This document shows positions 24,050-31,555 of a DNA stretch of 64,000 bases, piece by piece. Made by a program: the position numbers and the translations under genes. The notes beneath the pieces are model-generated. The model made no database searches, had not been told where the DNA came from, and saw only the letters and a program-made list of their open reading frames with translations. This stretch comes from Deinococcus sp. LM3. Its GTDB lineage: Bacteria; Deinococcota; Deinococci; Deinococcales; Deinococcaceae. Location of the stretch: NCBI RefSeq assembly GCF_002017875.1, contig NZ_MUFV01000004.1:124001-188000 (forward strand), written 5' to 3'. Position 1 is the first letter of the stretch. The number at the start of each line of letters is the position of its first letter.

Positions 24050-24784
24050 TCAGAACAGCCGCTCAGTGCCGGGCTTCATCTCGCCCCACCGCGGGGCGGG
24101 GCGACGCCGCTCCCGCCAGTGCGCCACGCGCGCCGGGTCCAGCGTCATGGCCCGCAGGTCCGCCGCGCCCAGCAGCTTCTCATCCGCCGCGCCCCGCAGC
24201 CACGACCCGATCTCCCGCGCGCCCCGCTCCACGCCTCGGAAGCCCACGTACGTGCCGTCCACGCTGTCGCAATGGCAGAAACTCAGGTGCCGGACGCGCC
24301 GCGCGCTGTTCACGCGGCCCACGTGGGTTCGCAGGCCCTCGGCGTTCGCCCGTTCCAGGAGCGCTGCCCCCACCGCCTCCCGCCAGGGGTCACTGCCGCC
24401 CAGGAAGGCCACGTCGCAGGGCGGCAACTCCAGTTCCTCTGCACCGTCTTGCAGGCAGTACGCGAGGGGGAACCCCAGCTCGGCGAGTTCCGGCGCGGCC
24501 GCGTGGAATGCCGCGAGGGTGCTGCGTCCGCAACCGGGGACATCGGGGACCACCACGAACTGGCAGCGGGCGATCAACTCCGGGTCGTGCACGCGCCGCA
24601 GGTGCTCGACGAACTCGTCATAGTGGAAGCCGTGCTTGCTCAGGGCGTCGCAGTCCGACGCCCAGGGGCGCTGGGACGTCAGTATGCTGCCCAGTCCACC
24701 CACGCGCGGTCCGGTCATCACCCCAATGTCCGGGTGGGCGTCCAGGTCGTCCAAGTCACTGCTCGTGCTCGCGAAATACAACAT
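24050..24784 (-). CDS. DpdA-like / TGT-fold protein (short form)
   Basis: 244 residues (257 if the ATG at 24823, which would add ACPRCG, is used). The pattern VVVPDVPGCGRSTLAAF (Asp81), ELGFPLAYCLQDG, VAFLGGSDPW, THVGRVNSARR and CDSVDGTYVGF is that of the short TGT-like proteins of phages and plasmids usually annotated as deazapurine DNA modification protein DpdA-like. The paired aspartates fit a transglycosylase barrel. It lies just upstream of the parA promoter. Substrate unknown; DNA base exchange is the best guess. Confidence 0.7.
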   Translation of the reverse strand: MLYFASTSSDLDDLDAHPDIGVMTGPRVGGLGSILTSQRPWASDCDALSKHGFHYDEFVEHLRRVHDPELIARCQFVVVPDVPGCGRSTLAAFHAAAPELAELGFPLAYCLQDGAEELELPPCDVAFLGGSDPWREAVGAALLERANAEGLRTHVGRVNSARRVRHLSFCHCDSVDGTYVGFRGVERGAREIGSWLRGAADEKLLGAADLRAMTLDPARVAHWRERRRPAPRWGEMKPGTERLF

Positions 24785-24847
24785 GCGCGCTGGCGGGGCC
24801 GGGCCGCATCGCGGACAGGCCATCACTGACGTTCTCGAAGGGAAATT

Positions 24848-24865
24848 TGGCCGCACCTGCGGCCA
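24848..24865 (-). terminator. small hairpin between 24890 and 24050 genes
   Basis: TGGCCGCA / TGCGGCCA followed on the minus strand by AAATTTCCC. It looks like the start-associated hairpins but has no start codon at 10 nt, so I treat it as a weak terminator. Confidence 0.35.
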
Positions 24866-24889
24866 CTTCCTTGAGTTACACGTGCTGGA

Positions 24890-25501
24890 TCACCAGCGGG
24901 GTGGGATGGTTCGTGTGGAGCGGCGCTCCAGCAGCGCTGCCGTGACGGCCTGGAGCGCGCGCGCGTGACTGAGCGCACTGGCCGGGTCAATCTGCGGCGT
25001 CTCGACCGTGTACCCCATGCCGGGCAGGCTCGGCAGGTACCGCGCGTACGGATTCAGTGTCCGGTCCTGCTCGTCCACGATCGCCTGGAGGTCCAGTGGC
25101 GTCAGGGGCGGTGTACCCAGTGGAAGGCTGGCGGCCACGGCCGCCGTGATGAAGCGCCCGGTCCACGCGATCAGGGTGACTGGACCGGCTGACCGCAGGG
25201 CCTCCAGCATTTGCGGGTACACCTGGGTGAAGGGTGGCTCGCTCGCGAGGTCCAGGGTCGTGAGGCCATGCCGCCGGTACGCACCTCCCTCGATGGGCCC
25301 GAGTGGCTGGGCGCGCCAGACGTGCTCGGCACCCGGGGTGATCAGGGCCAGTTCGATGACCTCGCCGGGTAGGCCGGTGGTGAGGACACCCACGAACGCG
25401 AGGGGCGCGCCGGGGAACACGCCATGGGTGTGGAGGGCGTCCGCGTAGAGGGTCATGCGCTGGGCGGCCTGCTCTTCGAAGGTCTTCGGGATCTCGATCA
25501 T
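24890..25501 (-). CDS. DnaQ-like 3'-5' exonuclease fold with catalytic residues lost
   Basis: 203 residues with the layout of a DnaQ/RNase-T domain: LAFVGVLTTGLPGEVIELALI at the ExoI position, PLGPIEGGAYRRHGLTTLDLASEPPF, IAWTGRFITAAVA at ExoII and SALSHARALQAVTAALLERR at ExoIII. The metal-binding acids are missing (DxE replaced by GVL, the FD acid by I, the HxxxxDA acid by Q), so nuclease activity is unlikely; perhaps a structural or binding role. The start at 25501 has AGGAG 7 nt upstream. Confidence 0.55.
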   Translation of the reverse strand: MIEIPKTFEEQAAQRMTLYADALHTHGVFPGAPLAFVGVLTTGLPGEVIELALITPGAEHVWRAQPLGPIEGGAYRRHGLTTLDLASEPPFTQVYPQMLEALRSAGPVTLIAWTGRFITAAVAASLPLGTPPLTPLDLQAIVDEQDRTLNPYARYLPSLPGMGYTVETPQIDPASALSHARALQAVTAALLERRSTRTIPPRW

Positions 25502-25574
25502 GGGGGTCTCCTGGTGGAAGGTCGTTCCATGCAGGACGTGGCCGCACGCGGTTCGCGTGCGGCCTGTGGTGGGA

Positions 25575-25676
25575 TCATCGGTGGGGGAGGCGCGGCTGGT
25601 GCGGGCTGGGCCGGTGGGGGAGACTGCGGGGGGCACGGTGCGGGGCGCTCTCGCGGCGGAGTCGGGTGGGGTGCAT
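25575..25676 (-). CDS. possible 33-aa ORF marked by a start-associated hairpin
   Basis: The ATG at 25676 was found by applying the hairpin rule: hairpin 25687-25706 ends exactly 10 nt upstream. The frame gives 33 residues, very rich in Pro, His and Arg, which does not look like a stable protein. It may be a decayed gene, a leader peptide, or chance. Confidence 0.25.
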   Translation of the reverse strand: MHPTRLRRESAPHRAPRSLPHRPSPHQPRLPHR

Positions 25677-25686
25677 GACCCTGACC

Positions 25687-25706
25687 TGGCCTCCGCCAGG
25701 AGGCCA
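25687..25706 (-). promoter_or_regulatory. start-associated hairpin H16
   Basis: TGGCCTCC / GGAGGCCA with loop GCCA, 10 nt before an ATG at 25676; it directly follows the stop of the gene at 25710. Confidence 0.55.
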
Positions 25707-25709
25707 CGC

Positions 25710-26126
25710 CTAGAGAGGCGGCAGGCCGAGCAGATCGCGCAGGTTCAGGTTCAGTTTCGGGACGGCCTCGTCGTACGTCTCCCGGGCGAGTCGCTCGGCT
25801 TCCTCCATGCTGGTCGCTTCCCCGGTCGCGGTGCCGTTGTGGAAGACCGCGCCCCGGCGGACCAGGCCGCGCAGGGTGTGGCGGTGCAGGGCGCGCTCCA
25901 CGCGCTCACCCTGGATGGCCACCCGGTACGCGTCAGCCCGTTCCGTGTCCTGCACGGTGGTCAGGACTTCCAGCCCGAGTTTCTCCACCTCGGCGGCGGT
26001 GCTGGGGACCATCCAGACGCGCTGCGCGGGGTACATGGCGCGCAAGGCGTCGACGATCGCCTCGCCGATCGGCCAGCGGTACGCGGCACACACGGGTCCA
26101 TCCTTGCTGGTCATCACCTTGATCAT
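25710..26126 (-). CDS. hypothetical protein (138 aa)
   Basis: MIKVMTSKDGPVCAAYRWPIGEAIVDALRAMYP begins an alpha/beta-looking protein with a helical C-terminal half (EEAERLARETYDEAVPKLNLNL). No family recognised. Start at 26126; no hairpin of the common type, but a terminator hairpin (26143-26174) lies 16 nt upstream, suggesting its own transcription unit. Confidence 0.68.
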   Translation of the reverse strand: MIKVMTSKDGPVCAAYRWPIGEAIVDALRAMYPAQRVWMVPSTAAEVEKLGLEVLTTVQDTERADAYRVAIQGERVERALHRHTLRGLVRRGAVFHNGTATGEATSMEEAERLARETYDEAVPKLNLNLRDLLGLPPL

Positions 26127-26142
26127 GCTCAATGAAGAGCAA

Positions 26143-26174
26143 CACGCCCCCCACCGTGTCAAGTGGGGGGCGTG
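26143..26174 (-). terminator. strong hairpin, probable rho-independent terminator
   Basis: CACGCCCCCCAC / GTGGGGGGCGTG, 12-bp stem, loop of 8, followed on the minus strand by TTGCTCTT. It ends the transcript of the primase-like gene at 26196. Confidence 0.7.
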
Positions 26175-26195
26175 GGAGCGGAGTTGAGACTCGCT

Positions 26196-27308
26196 TCAGG
26201 AGCGGGCCATCAGGGGCCAGCCTGCGTAATCCTGCGTGACGCCGAGCAGGGGGGTGAGGCGTGCGGCGTGCTGCACTTCCAGCTGCGCCGGCCAGAGGGC
26301 GAGGGAGTCCGGTTCCACGTCCTGGTGCTGCTCAGCGTGCAGCACGTCAGCCAGGGCCAGCACCCCGGCGCGGCCGAGCACGTCGCAGAAGTCCCCCTCC
26401 GCGAGGGCGGGGATCTGCCGCACGCGAGGCGCGCCCACACGGAATGCGAGGTCCTGGATGCGGGCCCGCATACGCTCGCCACTCTCGTCCGCGTCGGCGT
26501 ACACCCATACCTCGCGGTCCAGGCCGTCGAGGAAGGGCGTGGTGTCGGTGCCGGGCAGGCCCTGCACGTCGAAGTCCAACCCCAACTCCCGGATGACTCG
26601 CCAGGCCGCGGCTGCGTTGAGTTCACCCTCGATGACCAGGAGGCGGCTGGCCTGTCCGTACCGTGGGTTGCACCAGGCGGGCGTGCCGTGGCCGGGAACC
26701 ATGACGGAGTACTTGCTGCGCGCCGCGCCGTGCACACGACGCTTGAAGTTCACGACGCGCCCGGTGGGGCCCCGCACGGCGAAGACCAGGTCGTTCCCGA
26801 GGGCGGCAACGTCGAGTTCGCTGGGGGGCCACAGGCCGCGCCGGGCGAGGTCTTTCGCGGCCGGATGGTCCTCGTGCAGGGGGGTGAGCCGCCGGCGGAG
26901 GGCCTCCGCATCCCGGTGTGTGACCGCGCGCAGGTCCGCCAGTGCCTCCTGCGCGAGTGCGAGGACGTCCACGGGGGGTTTCTCGGTCGCGGTGCTGGGC
27001 GTGAAGCCCTGATCGGGCGTGCCCGTGAAGCGGAGGAGTTCCGCCCGGGCGTCCGGGCCGCTGAAGCCGAGGCTGATCAGGAAGGTGTAGGCGGTACCGC
27101 TCCCGGCGTTGCGCCCGCGCTTCTTCCACATCCACGTTCCGGCGCGGTTGCGCCAGACGCTGAAGCTGGGGTCGGCTTCCTGCATGCCGGGGCGGGGATC
27201 ATGGATGGTGCCGCCCTTGGTGCCGAGGCCCCGGGCGGCCGGTGCGCCGCAGTGCGTGGCAATCAGGGCGCGCAGGTCGCAGGCATCGATGGCTGTGGTG
27301 AGACTCAT
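26196..27308 (-). CDS. Toprim-domain primase-like protein
   Basis: 370 residues. The N-terminus resembles a DnaG/phage primase zinc-domain region (DPSFSVWRNRAGTWMWKKRGR) but only one cysteine is obvious there. The Toprim domain is clear: LLVIEGELNAAAAWR (Glu) and VWVYADADESGERMR (DxD), then LAEGDFCDVLGRAG. It probably synthesises RNA primers or otherwise acts on the replicon during replication. Start at 27308, 10 nt after hairpin 27319-27342. Confidence 0.8.
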   Translation of the reverse strand: MSLTTAIDACDLRALIATHCGAPAARGLGTKGGTIHDPRPGMQEADPSFSVWRNRAGTWMWKKRGRNAGSGTAYTFLISLGFSGPDARAELLRFTGTPDQGFTPSTATEKPPVDVLALAQEALADLRAVTHRDAEALRRRLTPLHEDHPAAKDLARRGLWPPSELDVAALGNDLVFAVRGPTGRVVNFKRRVHGAARSKYSVMVPGHGTPAWCNPRYGQASRLLVIEGELNAAAAWRVIRELGLDFDVQGLPGTDTTPFLDGLDREVWVYADADESGERMRARIQDLAFRVGAPRVRQIPALAEGDFCDVLGRAGVLALADVLHAEQHQDVEPDSLALWPAQLEVQHAARLTPLLGVTQDYAGWPLMARS

Positions 27309-27318
27309 ACGCCTCCCG

Positions 27319-27342
27319 TGGCCCAGCCCTCTGGCTGGGCCA
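27319..27342 (-). promoter_or_regulatory. start-associated hairpin H17
   Basis: TGGCCCAGCC / GGCTGGGCCA with loop CTCT, 10 nt before the ATG at 27308. Confidence 0.7.
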
Positions 27343-27354
27343 CTCCTGCCGGGT

Positions 27355-28854
27355 TCAGCGGAGCAGGGTGCGCAGGAATGTCAGGACGTGTGTGGTGAGC
27401 TGAGCCGGATCGCTCATCAGCACGCAGGGGCCGAACGCGCGCTCGTACGCGGCGGCCACGTCCGGCTGCACGTCGAGCAGGATCGGCACGACGAGGCCAT
27501 CATGCCGCGCGCGCAGCTGGGCGCACTGGGTGTAATCACGCTCCATGAGGGCGCCGTCGCTGAGGATCACGGTGATACTCCGGCCGGGCAGGACGGGGGA
27601 CCACAGGCCCTGGAGTGTGGGGGCGAGGCGGGTGTTGCCGTACGCCTGCAGGTCCGCCACGGCATTCAGGGCGGCGGTGGGCAGCGTGCCCGTCTGAATG
27701 AGCGGCTGCGCATCATCGGCGAACGCAGTGGCCAGGATGGGCGTGCCGCTCTGCTGCGCGGCCAGCGTCAGGATGAACGCCATGCGCCGGGCGTGCGCGA
27801 GTCGATCCTGGTAATTCATGCTGCTGCTCACGTCGATCGCGAGCCGCAGGTGCGCCGGACCGGGACGCTTCACGCCGACCTTCAGGTCGAAGGGGCGCTC
27901 GCTGCCCGTTTCGTGCCGGTCGTACCGGTAGCGGCCTCGGTCGCGGCTGGGTTGCGTCCGGTCCGGCAGGGCCGGGGGGCACAGGGCTGCGGCGAGGCGG
28001 CGGGCCTCACCCTGCACCTGGGCCTGGAGGTGCTCGGCGCGGGGCGTCACCTGCGGATCCACCTCCGGTTTGATCGGGCGGGGCTCCGCACCGTGCAACT
28101 GGCCGGGCCCGTCTCCAGCGGCACTCCCCTGGAGGGATGGACCGGGTGTCTGCGGCAGCAGGGCCTGCCCACCTCCATCGAGGAAGAAACGGAACTCCTC
28201 GCGTTCGGGCGCCTGCTCGGGGAGATTCAGGATCTGCAGGATGCGCCGGGCGGCGTCGACGACCGCGTCGTACGTGGGGGCGACCCAGGCCTCCTCCACG
28301 ATCGCCTTCACCTCGGGCCACAGGCCTGCGTCCGCCTGATCGGGCGTGAAGGACCAGATGGGGTGGTGGCAGGTGAAGCGGTGCAGGAGGCAACCACGCA
28401 GGACGTCCCCGCCCAGGCCACCCTGCTCGATGGCGTGCGCGGCGTCCACGTCCGCTGCCAGCTGGAACAGCGCCGTGAGGTGCGGGAAGTCCACGGCGGT
28501 GAGGCGCTCCATGCGTTCGTCCTCGAGCATGTTCACGAGCTGGCCGTGCAGGCCCGCGGGGAGCAGGCCGGAGTGGTGCGTGTGCCCGGCCTCGTGCGCG
28601 ATGAGGGATTCGAGGTAGGTCTGCTGGAACTCGTGCAGGTCCGCCGGCAGGCCACGCACGTGGCGGGCGAGGTGCAGGGGCGGGTACGGGTACTCGGGGT
28701 TGCACACGACGACGTGATTGACCATGTCGACGTAGGCGGACGGTTCGCTGGGGGTGAGGGTGAGGCGGTAGGTGGGCCGCCAGGAGTAGTACCGCCAGGC
28801 GTCCCACGCCCACTTCTGAATGCGGGGGGTCTGCCACCATTTCTGCTGGGTCAT
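27355..28854 (-). CDS. VWA-domain protein with HExxH zinc-protease-like motif (MoxR partner)
   Basis: 499 residues. An N-terminal region carries HEAGH (87-91) with EDERMER about 20 residues on, a metzincin-like layout. After a Pro/Gln-rich linker a von Willebrand A domain shows the MIDAS motif DVSSSMN near residue 325 and SDGALME near 420. The gene directly follows the MoxR ATPase gene, the classical MoxR-VWA pairing (as CobS-CobT or RavA-ViaA), in which the ATPase drives remodelling of, or metal insertion into, a client. HExxH in CobT-like VWA proteins is often conserved; proteolysis is not shown. Start at 28854, 10 nt after hairpin 28865-28887. Confidence 0.82.
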   Translation of the reverse strand: MTQQKWWQTPRIQKWAWDAWRYYSWRPTYRLTLTPSEPSAYVDMVNHVVVCNPEYPYPPLHLARHVRGLPADLHEFQQTYLESLIAHEAGHTHHSGLLPAGLHGQLVNMLEDERMERLTAVDFPHLTALFQLAADVDAAHAIEQGGLGGDVLRGCLLHRFTCHHPIWSFTPDQADAGLWPEVKAIVEEAWVAPTYDAVVDAARRILQILNLPEQAPEREEFRFFLDGGGQALLPQTPGPSLQGSAAGDGPGQLHGAEPRPIKPEVDPQVTPRAEHLQAQVQGEARRLAAALCPPALPDRTQPSRDRGRYRYDRHETGSERPFDLKVGVKRPGPAHLRLAIDVSSSMNYQDRLAHARRMAFILTLAAQQSGTPILATAFADDAQPLIQTGTLPTAALNAVADLQAYGNTRLAPTLQGLWSPVLPGRSITVILSDGALMERDYTQCAQLRARHDGLVVPILLDVQPDVAAAYERAFGPCVLMSDPAQLTTHVLTFLRTLLR

Positions 28855-28864
28855 GCGTATACCG

Positions 28865-28887
28865 TGGCCCCCAGCGTCTGGGGGCCA
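28865..28887 (-). promoter_or_regulatory. start-associated hairpin H18
   Basis: TGGCCCCCAG / CTGGGGGCCA with loop CGT, 10 nt before the ATG at 28854. Confidence 0.7.
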
Positions 28888-28930
28888 GAACTCCCCACAT
28901 GAAGAAAGCCCCCCGGAGGGGGCCACCGCC

Positions 28931-30451
28931 TCACGCGGCCTTGTGAAGCAGGCCCTTGCGGAACTGTTCCTCTAGGCGGGCCTTCAGGGCGTTCACGGCC
29001 GCCGGGTCGGGCAGGCCCTCGTCGGTCAACTCGCAGCAGAACGGCGTGACGGTGACGAGCAGCGCCTCGCGCAAGGCGTTGGTCTCGGAGAGGCCCGCCT
29101 GGACGAGGTCCTGCACTTCCGCGAGGAAGTTCAGAGTGACACCGGTGTTCATGGGCCGGGCGAGCAGCTGCCCCTGGTCGACCGTCATGCTGCGTGTGGC
29201 CACTTCCAGGGCGTACGCGACACGCGCCGTCCCAGGTGTGGCCGCCTTCGCGTAGACCGGCATGATCACCGCCTCGGCAGGGTAGGAAACGAACATGACA
29301 CGCTGGAAGCGCCGCAGGAGGGCGGGGTCGAGCTCGCCGCTCTGCGTGTACGAGCTGCCGGCGTTCGTGGTGCACAGGACGCTGAGCAGGCGCGTCGGGG
29401 CGTACAGGACTTCACCGGCGCCGGGGAGATCCAGGGTGTAGTACCGCCCGTCGGGCACGTCGACGCCCAGCGTGGCTTTGAGTTCCGTGGCGCTGACGTC
29501 GTCGAGCAGGCCGATCAGGGCGTTGCGGTGGTACGCGTCCAGGCGGAGCAGCTCGTCGATCAGGAGGGTGGTGCGCGTGCCCTGCTGCGCGAGGCGCATG
29601 GCCCGGGCGAGCGGGCCGTCCACCCAGCGGGCGCCCTGCAGGGTGGGGGAGATGAATCCGATCATGTCGCGGTCCTCCAGACCGGGGCGGCCCTTGAGGG
29701 ACACGATGGTCGAACCGGTGGACAGGGCGACGCGCTTGCCGAGTTCGGTCTTCCCGCAGCCGGTGGGGCCGACGAGCAGGGCGCGGATGCCGTACGCGGC
29801 CCGCCGGGTGAGGCGGCCTTCCTCGCTGAGATCCGCACCGGGCTCGCCGGGCTGGCGGGGGGACTGCCCGAGGAGGACCGGGGAGTGCGTCCACGCGCTG
29901 GGGGCGGAGAGGGGCCCGGTGATCCAGGAGCAGGTATCCGCGTAGAGCTTCCCGGTGTAGTACAGGGTGTCCAGGACGCGCTGGAGATCATCCTTGAATT
30001 CAGCGGTGTGGCTGAGCGTGGCCAGTTGATCCTCAGTGGCGGGGAGGGTGACCGCGTGCTGGTCGATGGTGTGCAGGAGGGCACCCCACCGTTCGGCGAG
30101 TTCGGTGTGCTTGGCCGCGAGCTGGGCTTCGGCGATCAGGAGGATGTACGGGCGCACGGTCTGCCCGGCATTCACCCACGTCGCCTGGGCGGGGTGGGAG
30201 GCCATGAGGACGGGCTGCCCGTCCTTGTCGATGGTCTGGACGGTGAGGCGGTTGGGGATGCGTTCAGCCTCCACGCGGCCCAGCAGGACCTGGGCGACTG
30301 CTTCAGCCGCAGCCCACGGGATGATGCGCATCCGGTTGGACGTGTCGAGCTGGCTGTGCAGATGCTGTGGGATCTGCACCCGGCCGCCCTTCCCGAGCCC
30401 AGGGAACTTCGCCGTCTTGAAGGAGAACACGCTGCTGGTGTTGATGGTCAT
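28931..30451 (-). CDS. MoxR/CbbQ-type AAA+ ATPase
   Basis: 506 residues. About 220 N-terminal residues of unknown fold precede the AAA+ module: Walker A GPTGCGKT (228-235), a DMIGF...TLQGARWVDGPLARAM block typical of MoxR, Walker B LLIDELLRLD, sensor-1 TTN and the arginine-finger region LLRRFQRV. It should form a hexamer that acts on the VWA protein encoded downstream. Start at 30451, 10 nt after hairpin 30462-30482. Confidence 0.87.
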   Translation of the reverse strand: MTINTSSVFSFKTAKFPGLGKGGRVQIPQHLHSQLDTSNRMRIIPWAAAEAVAQVLLGRVEAERIPNRLTVQTIDKDGQPVLMASHPAQATWVNAGQTVRPYILLIAEAQLAAKHTELAERWGALLHTIDQHAVTLPATEDQLATLSHTAEFKDDLQRVLDTLYYTGKLYADTCSWITGPLSAPSAWTHSPVLLGQSPRQPGEPGADLSEEGRLTRRAAYGIRALLVGPTGCGKTELGKRVALSTGSTIVSLKGRPGLEDRDMIGFISPTLQGARWVDGPLARAMRLAQQGTRTTLLIDELLRLDAYHRNALIGLLDDVSATELKATLGVDVPDGRYYTLDLPGAGEVLYAPTRLLSVLCTTNAGSSYTQSGELDPALLRRFQRVMFVSYPAEAVIMPVYAKAATPGTARVAYALEVATRSMTVDQGQLLARPMNTGVTLNFLAEVQDLVQAGLSETNALREALLVTVTPFCCELTDEGLPDPAAVNALKARLEEQFRKGLLHKAA

Positions 30452-30461
30452 GCTCGTCTCG

Positions 30462-30482
30462 TGGCCCACCCGCGGTGGGCCA
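30462..30482 (-). promoter_or_regulatory. start-associated hairpin H19
   Basis: TGGCCCACC / GGTGGGCCA with loop CGC, 10 nt before the ATG at 30451. Confidence 0.7.
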
Positions 30483-30486
30483 GCGC

Positions 30487-31233
30487 TCAGTCCTGCGCGG
30501 CACTGAGCGGTTGGTTGCAGGTCAGGCACGCCACGTTCAGGCCTGGTTTCCCCCACACCTGGACCTGGCACGTCTGGCACTGGTACTTCACCCGAGTGGG
30601 TCGCCTGGGCTGCACCGGGATCGGTTCAATGGACGCGCGGACGGGTGAGGGGGGTGCCGTCAGGGTGAACCACTCCACGCCCGGCACGGCGGTGGACTCT
30701 GGTTCCAAGTCAACCGTGGGGGCCTCCACGTGCAGTGCAGCTGCTGGCAGCAGCCGGTCGTACCACGTGACCACGAAACTGGTCGCCAGGAGCGCCCGGC
30801 ACGCCGTGAGAAACGGGCCTTCCACGATGTAATCCGACATGGACTCCCCGGTGGTGCGCCCGCCCGGCGCGCCCGTCGTGGAGGGATGCAGGCCCAGTTC
30901 GATCATGCGGGTGGCCCACTGCCGGTTGTGATATCCCCGGCGGCCTGGCTTCCCGTGTTCGAACTGCCAGAGGTGAACCATCTCGTGCACGAGGGTACCG
31001 AGGGTCGCTTCCAGTGGCTGCACCGCGAAGTACGCCGGGTTCAAGGCGATCTCGTGCACTTCCGCGCCACTGGCGGACACGAACCGCCGTGGACTGAAGT
31101 ACCCCGACGTCTTGTGCTTGCGTTGCAGGGTGATCAGTGCCGCAGGGAGCGTCCCCGCGAACAGGGCGGCATTGAAGTGATCGAACGCGGTCTGAAGTTC
31201 CGCGTAGGCCTGCGGGGTGGGATTGGATTGCAC
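30487..31233 (-). CDS. SprT-like zinc metalloprotease-domain protein
   Basis: 248 residues from GTG at 31233. SprT layout: FDHFNAALFAGTLP, then LVHEMVHLWQ (HExxH) with a further GYHNRQWATRM segment, and a C-terminal zinc ribbon CQTC...CLTC. SprT/Spartan relatives act on DNA-protein crosslinks, and plasmid versions are common near replication genes. The start is chosen because GTCACCCC (complement at 31256-31263) lies 22 nt upstream; GTG at 31242 is an alternative. Confidence 0.82.
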   Translation of the reverse strand: MQSNPTPQAYAELQTAFDHFNAALFAGTLPAALITLQRKHKTSGYFSPRRFVSASGAEVHEIALNPAYFAVQPLEATLGTLVHEMVHLWQFEHGKPGRRGYHNRQWATRMIELGLHPSTTGAPGGRTTGESMSDYIVEGPFLTACRALLATSFVVTWYDRLLPAAALHVEAPTVDLEPESTAVPGVEWFTLTAPPSPVRASIEPIPVQPRRPTRVKYQCQTCQVQVWGKPGLNVACLTCNQPLSAAQD

Positions 31234-31255
31234 AATCCACACCCTGCGGGGCGTG

Positions 31256-31263
31256 GGGGTGAC
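31256..31263 (-). promoter_or_regulatory. GTCACCCC upstream motif (SprT gene)
   Basis: GTCGTCACCCCCACG lies 22 nt upstream of GTG 31233, just after the stop of the preceding gene. Confidence 0.35.
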
Positions 31264-31267
31264 GACC

Positions 31268-31555
31268 TCAGAGGTCGAGGGAGACGTACCCCGGACCATG
31301 CCGGGCCGTCACCGCGTCGTGGAGTTCGGGCATCTCCTCCGGCCGGAGGGCCATGAGTGTCCGGCCCTGCGCGTCGAACGCGGCGAGCGTGACGTCGAGC
31401 ACCGGACGGCGGTGGCGGCCGTGAGTGGTCAGCCGCTCGTGCCGCACGACTCGCGTCGCGGTGGGGTACATGCGGCGCACGGCCGGGTAGAGGGACTCGT
31501 GCAGGGTGCCCTGCCGTGTCCGGGTCTTCCGTTTCGTGCGTGGTGTGGGGGCCAT
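31268..31555 (-). CDS. hypothetical protein (95 aa)
   Basis: Basic N-terminus (APTPRTKRKTRTRQ), then an alpha/beta stretch RPVLDVTLAAFDAQGRTLMALRPEEM. Its ATG shares one base with the TGA of the ParB-like gene upstream (TGATG), indicating coupled translation. Not recognised. Confidence 0.7.
   Translation of the reverse strand: MAPTPRTKRKTRTRQGTLHESLYPAVRRMYPTATRVVRHERLTTHGRHRRPVLDVTLAAFDAQGRTLMALRPEEMPELHDAVTARHGPGYVSLDL

Noticed and set aside
24848..24865. A 30th member of the start-associated hairpin family
   Set aside because: No start codon lies at 9-11 nt on either strand and the stem begins TGGCCG rather than TGGCCC.
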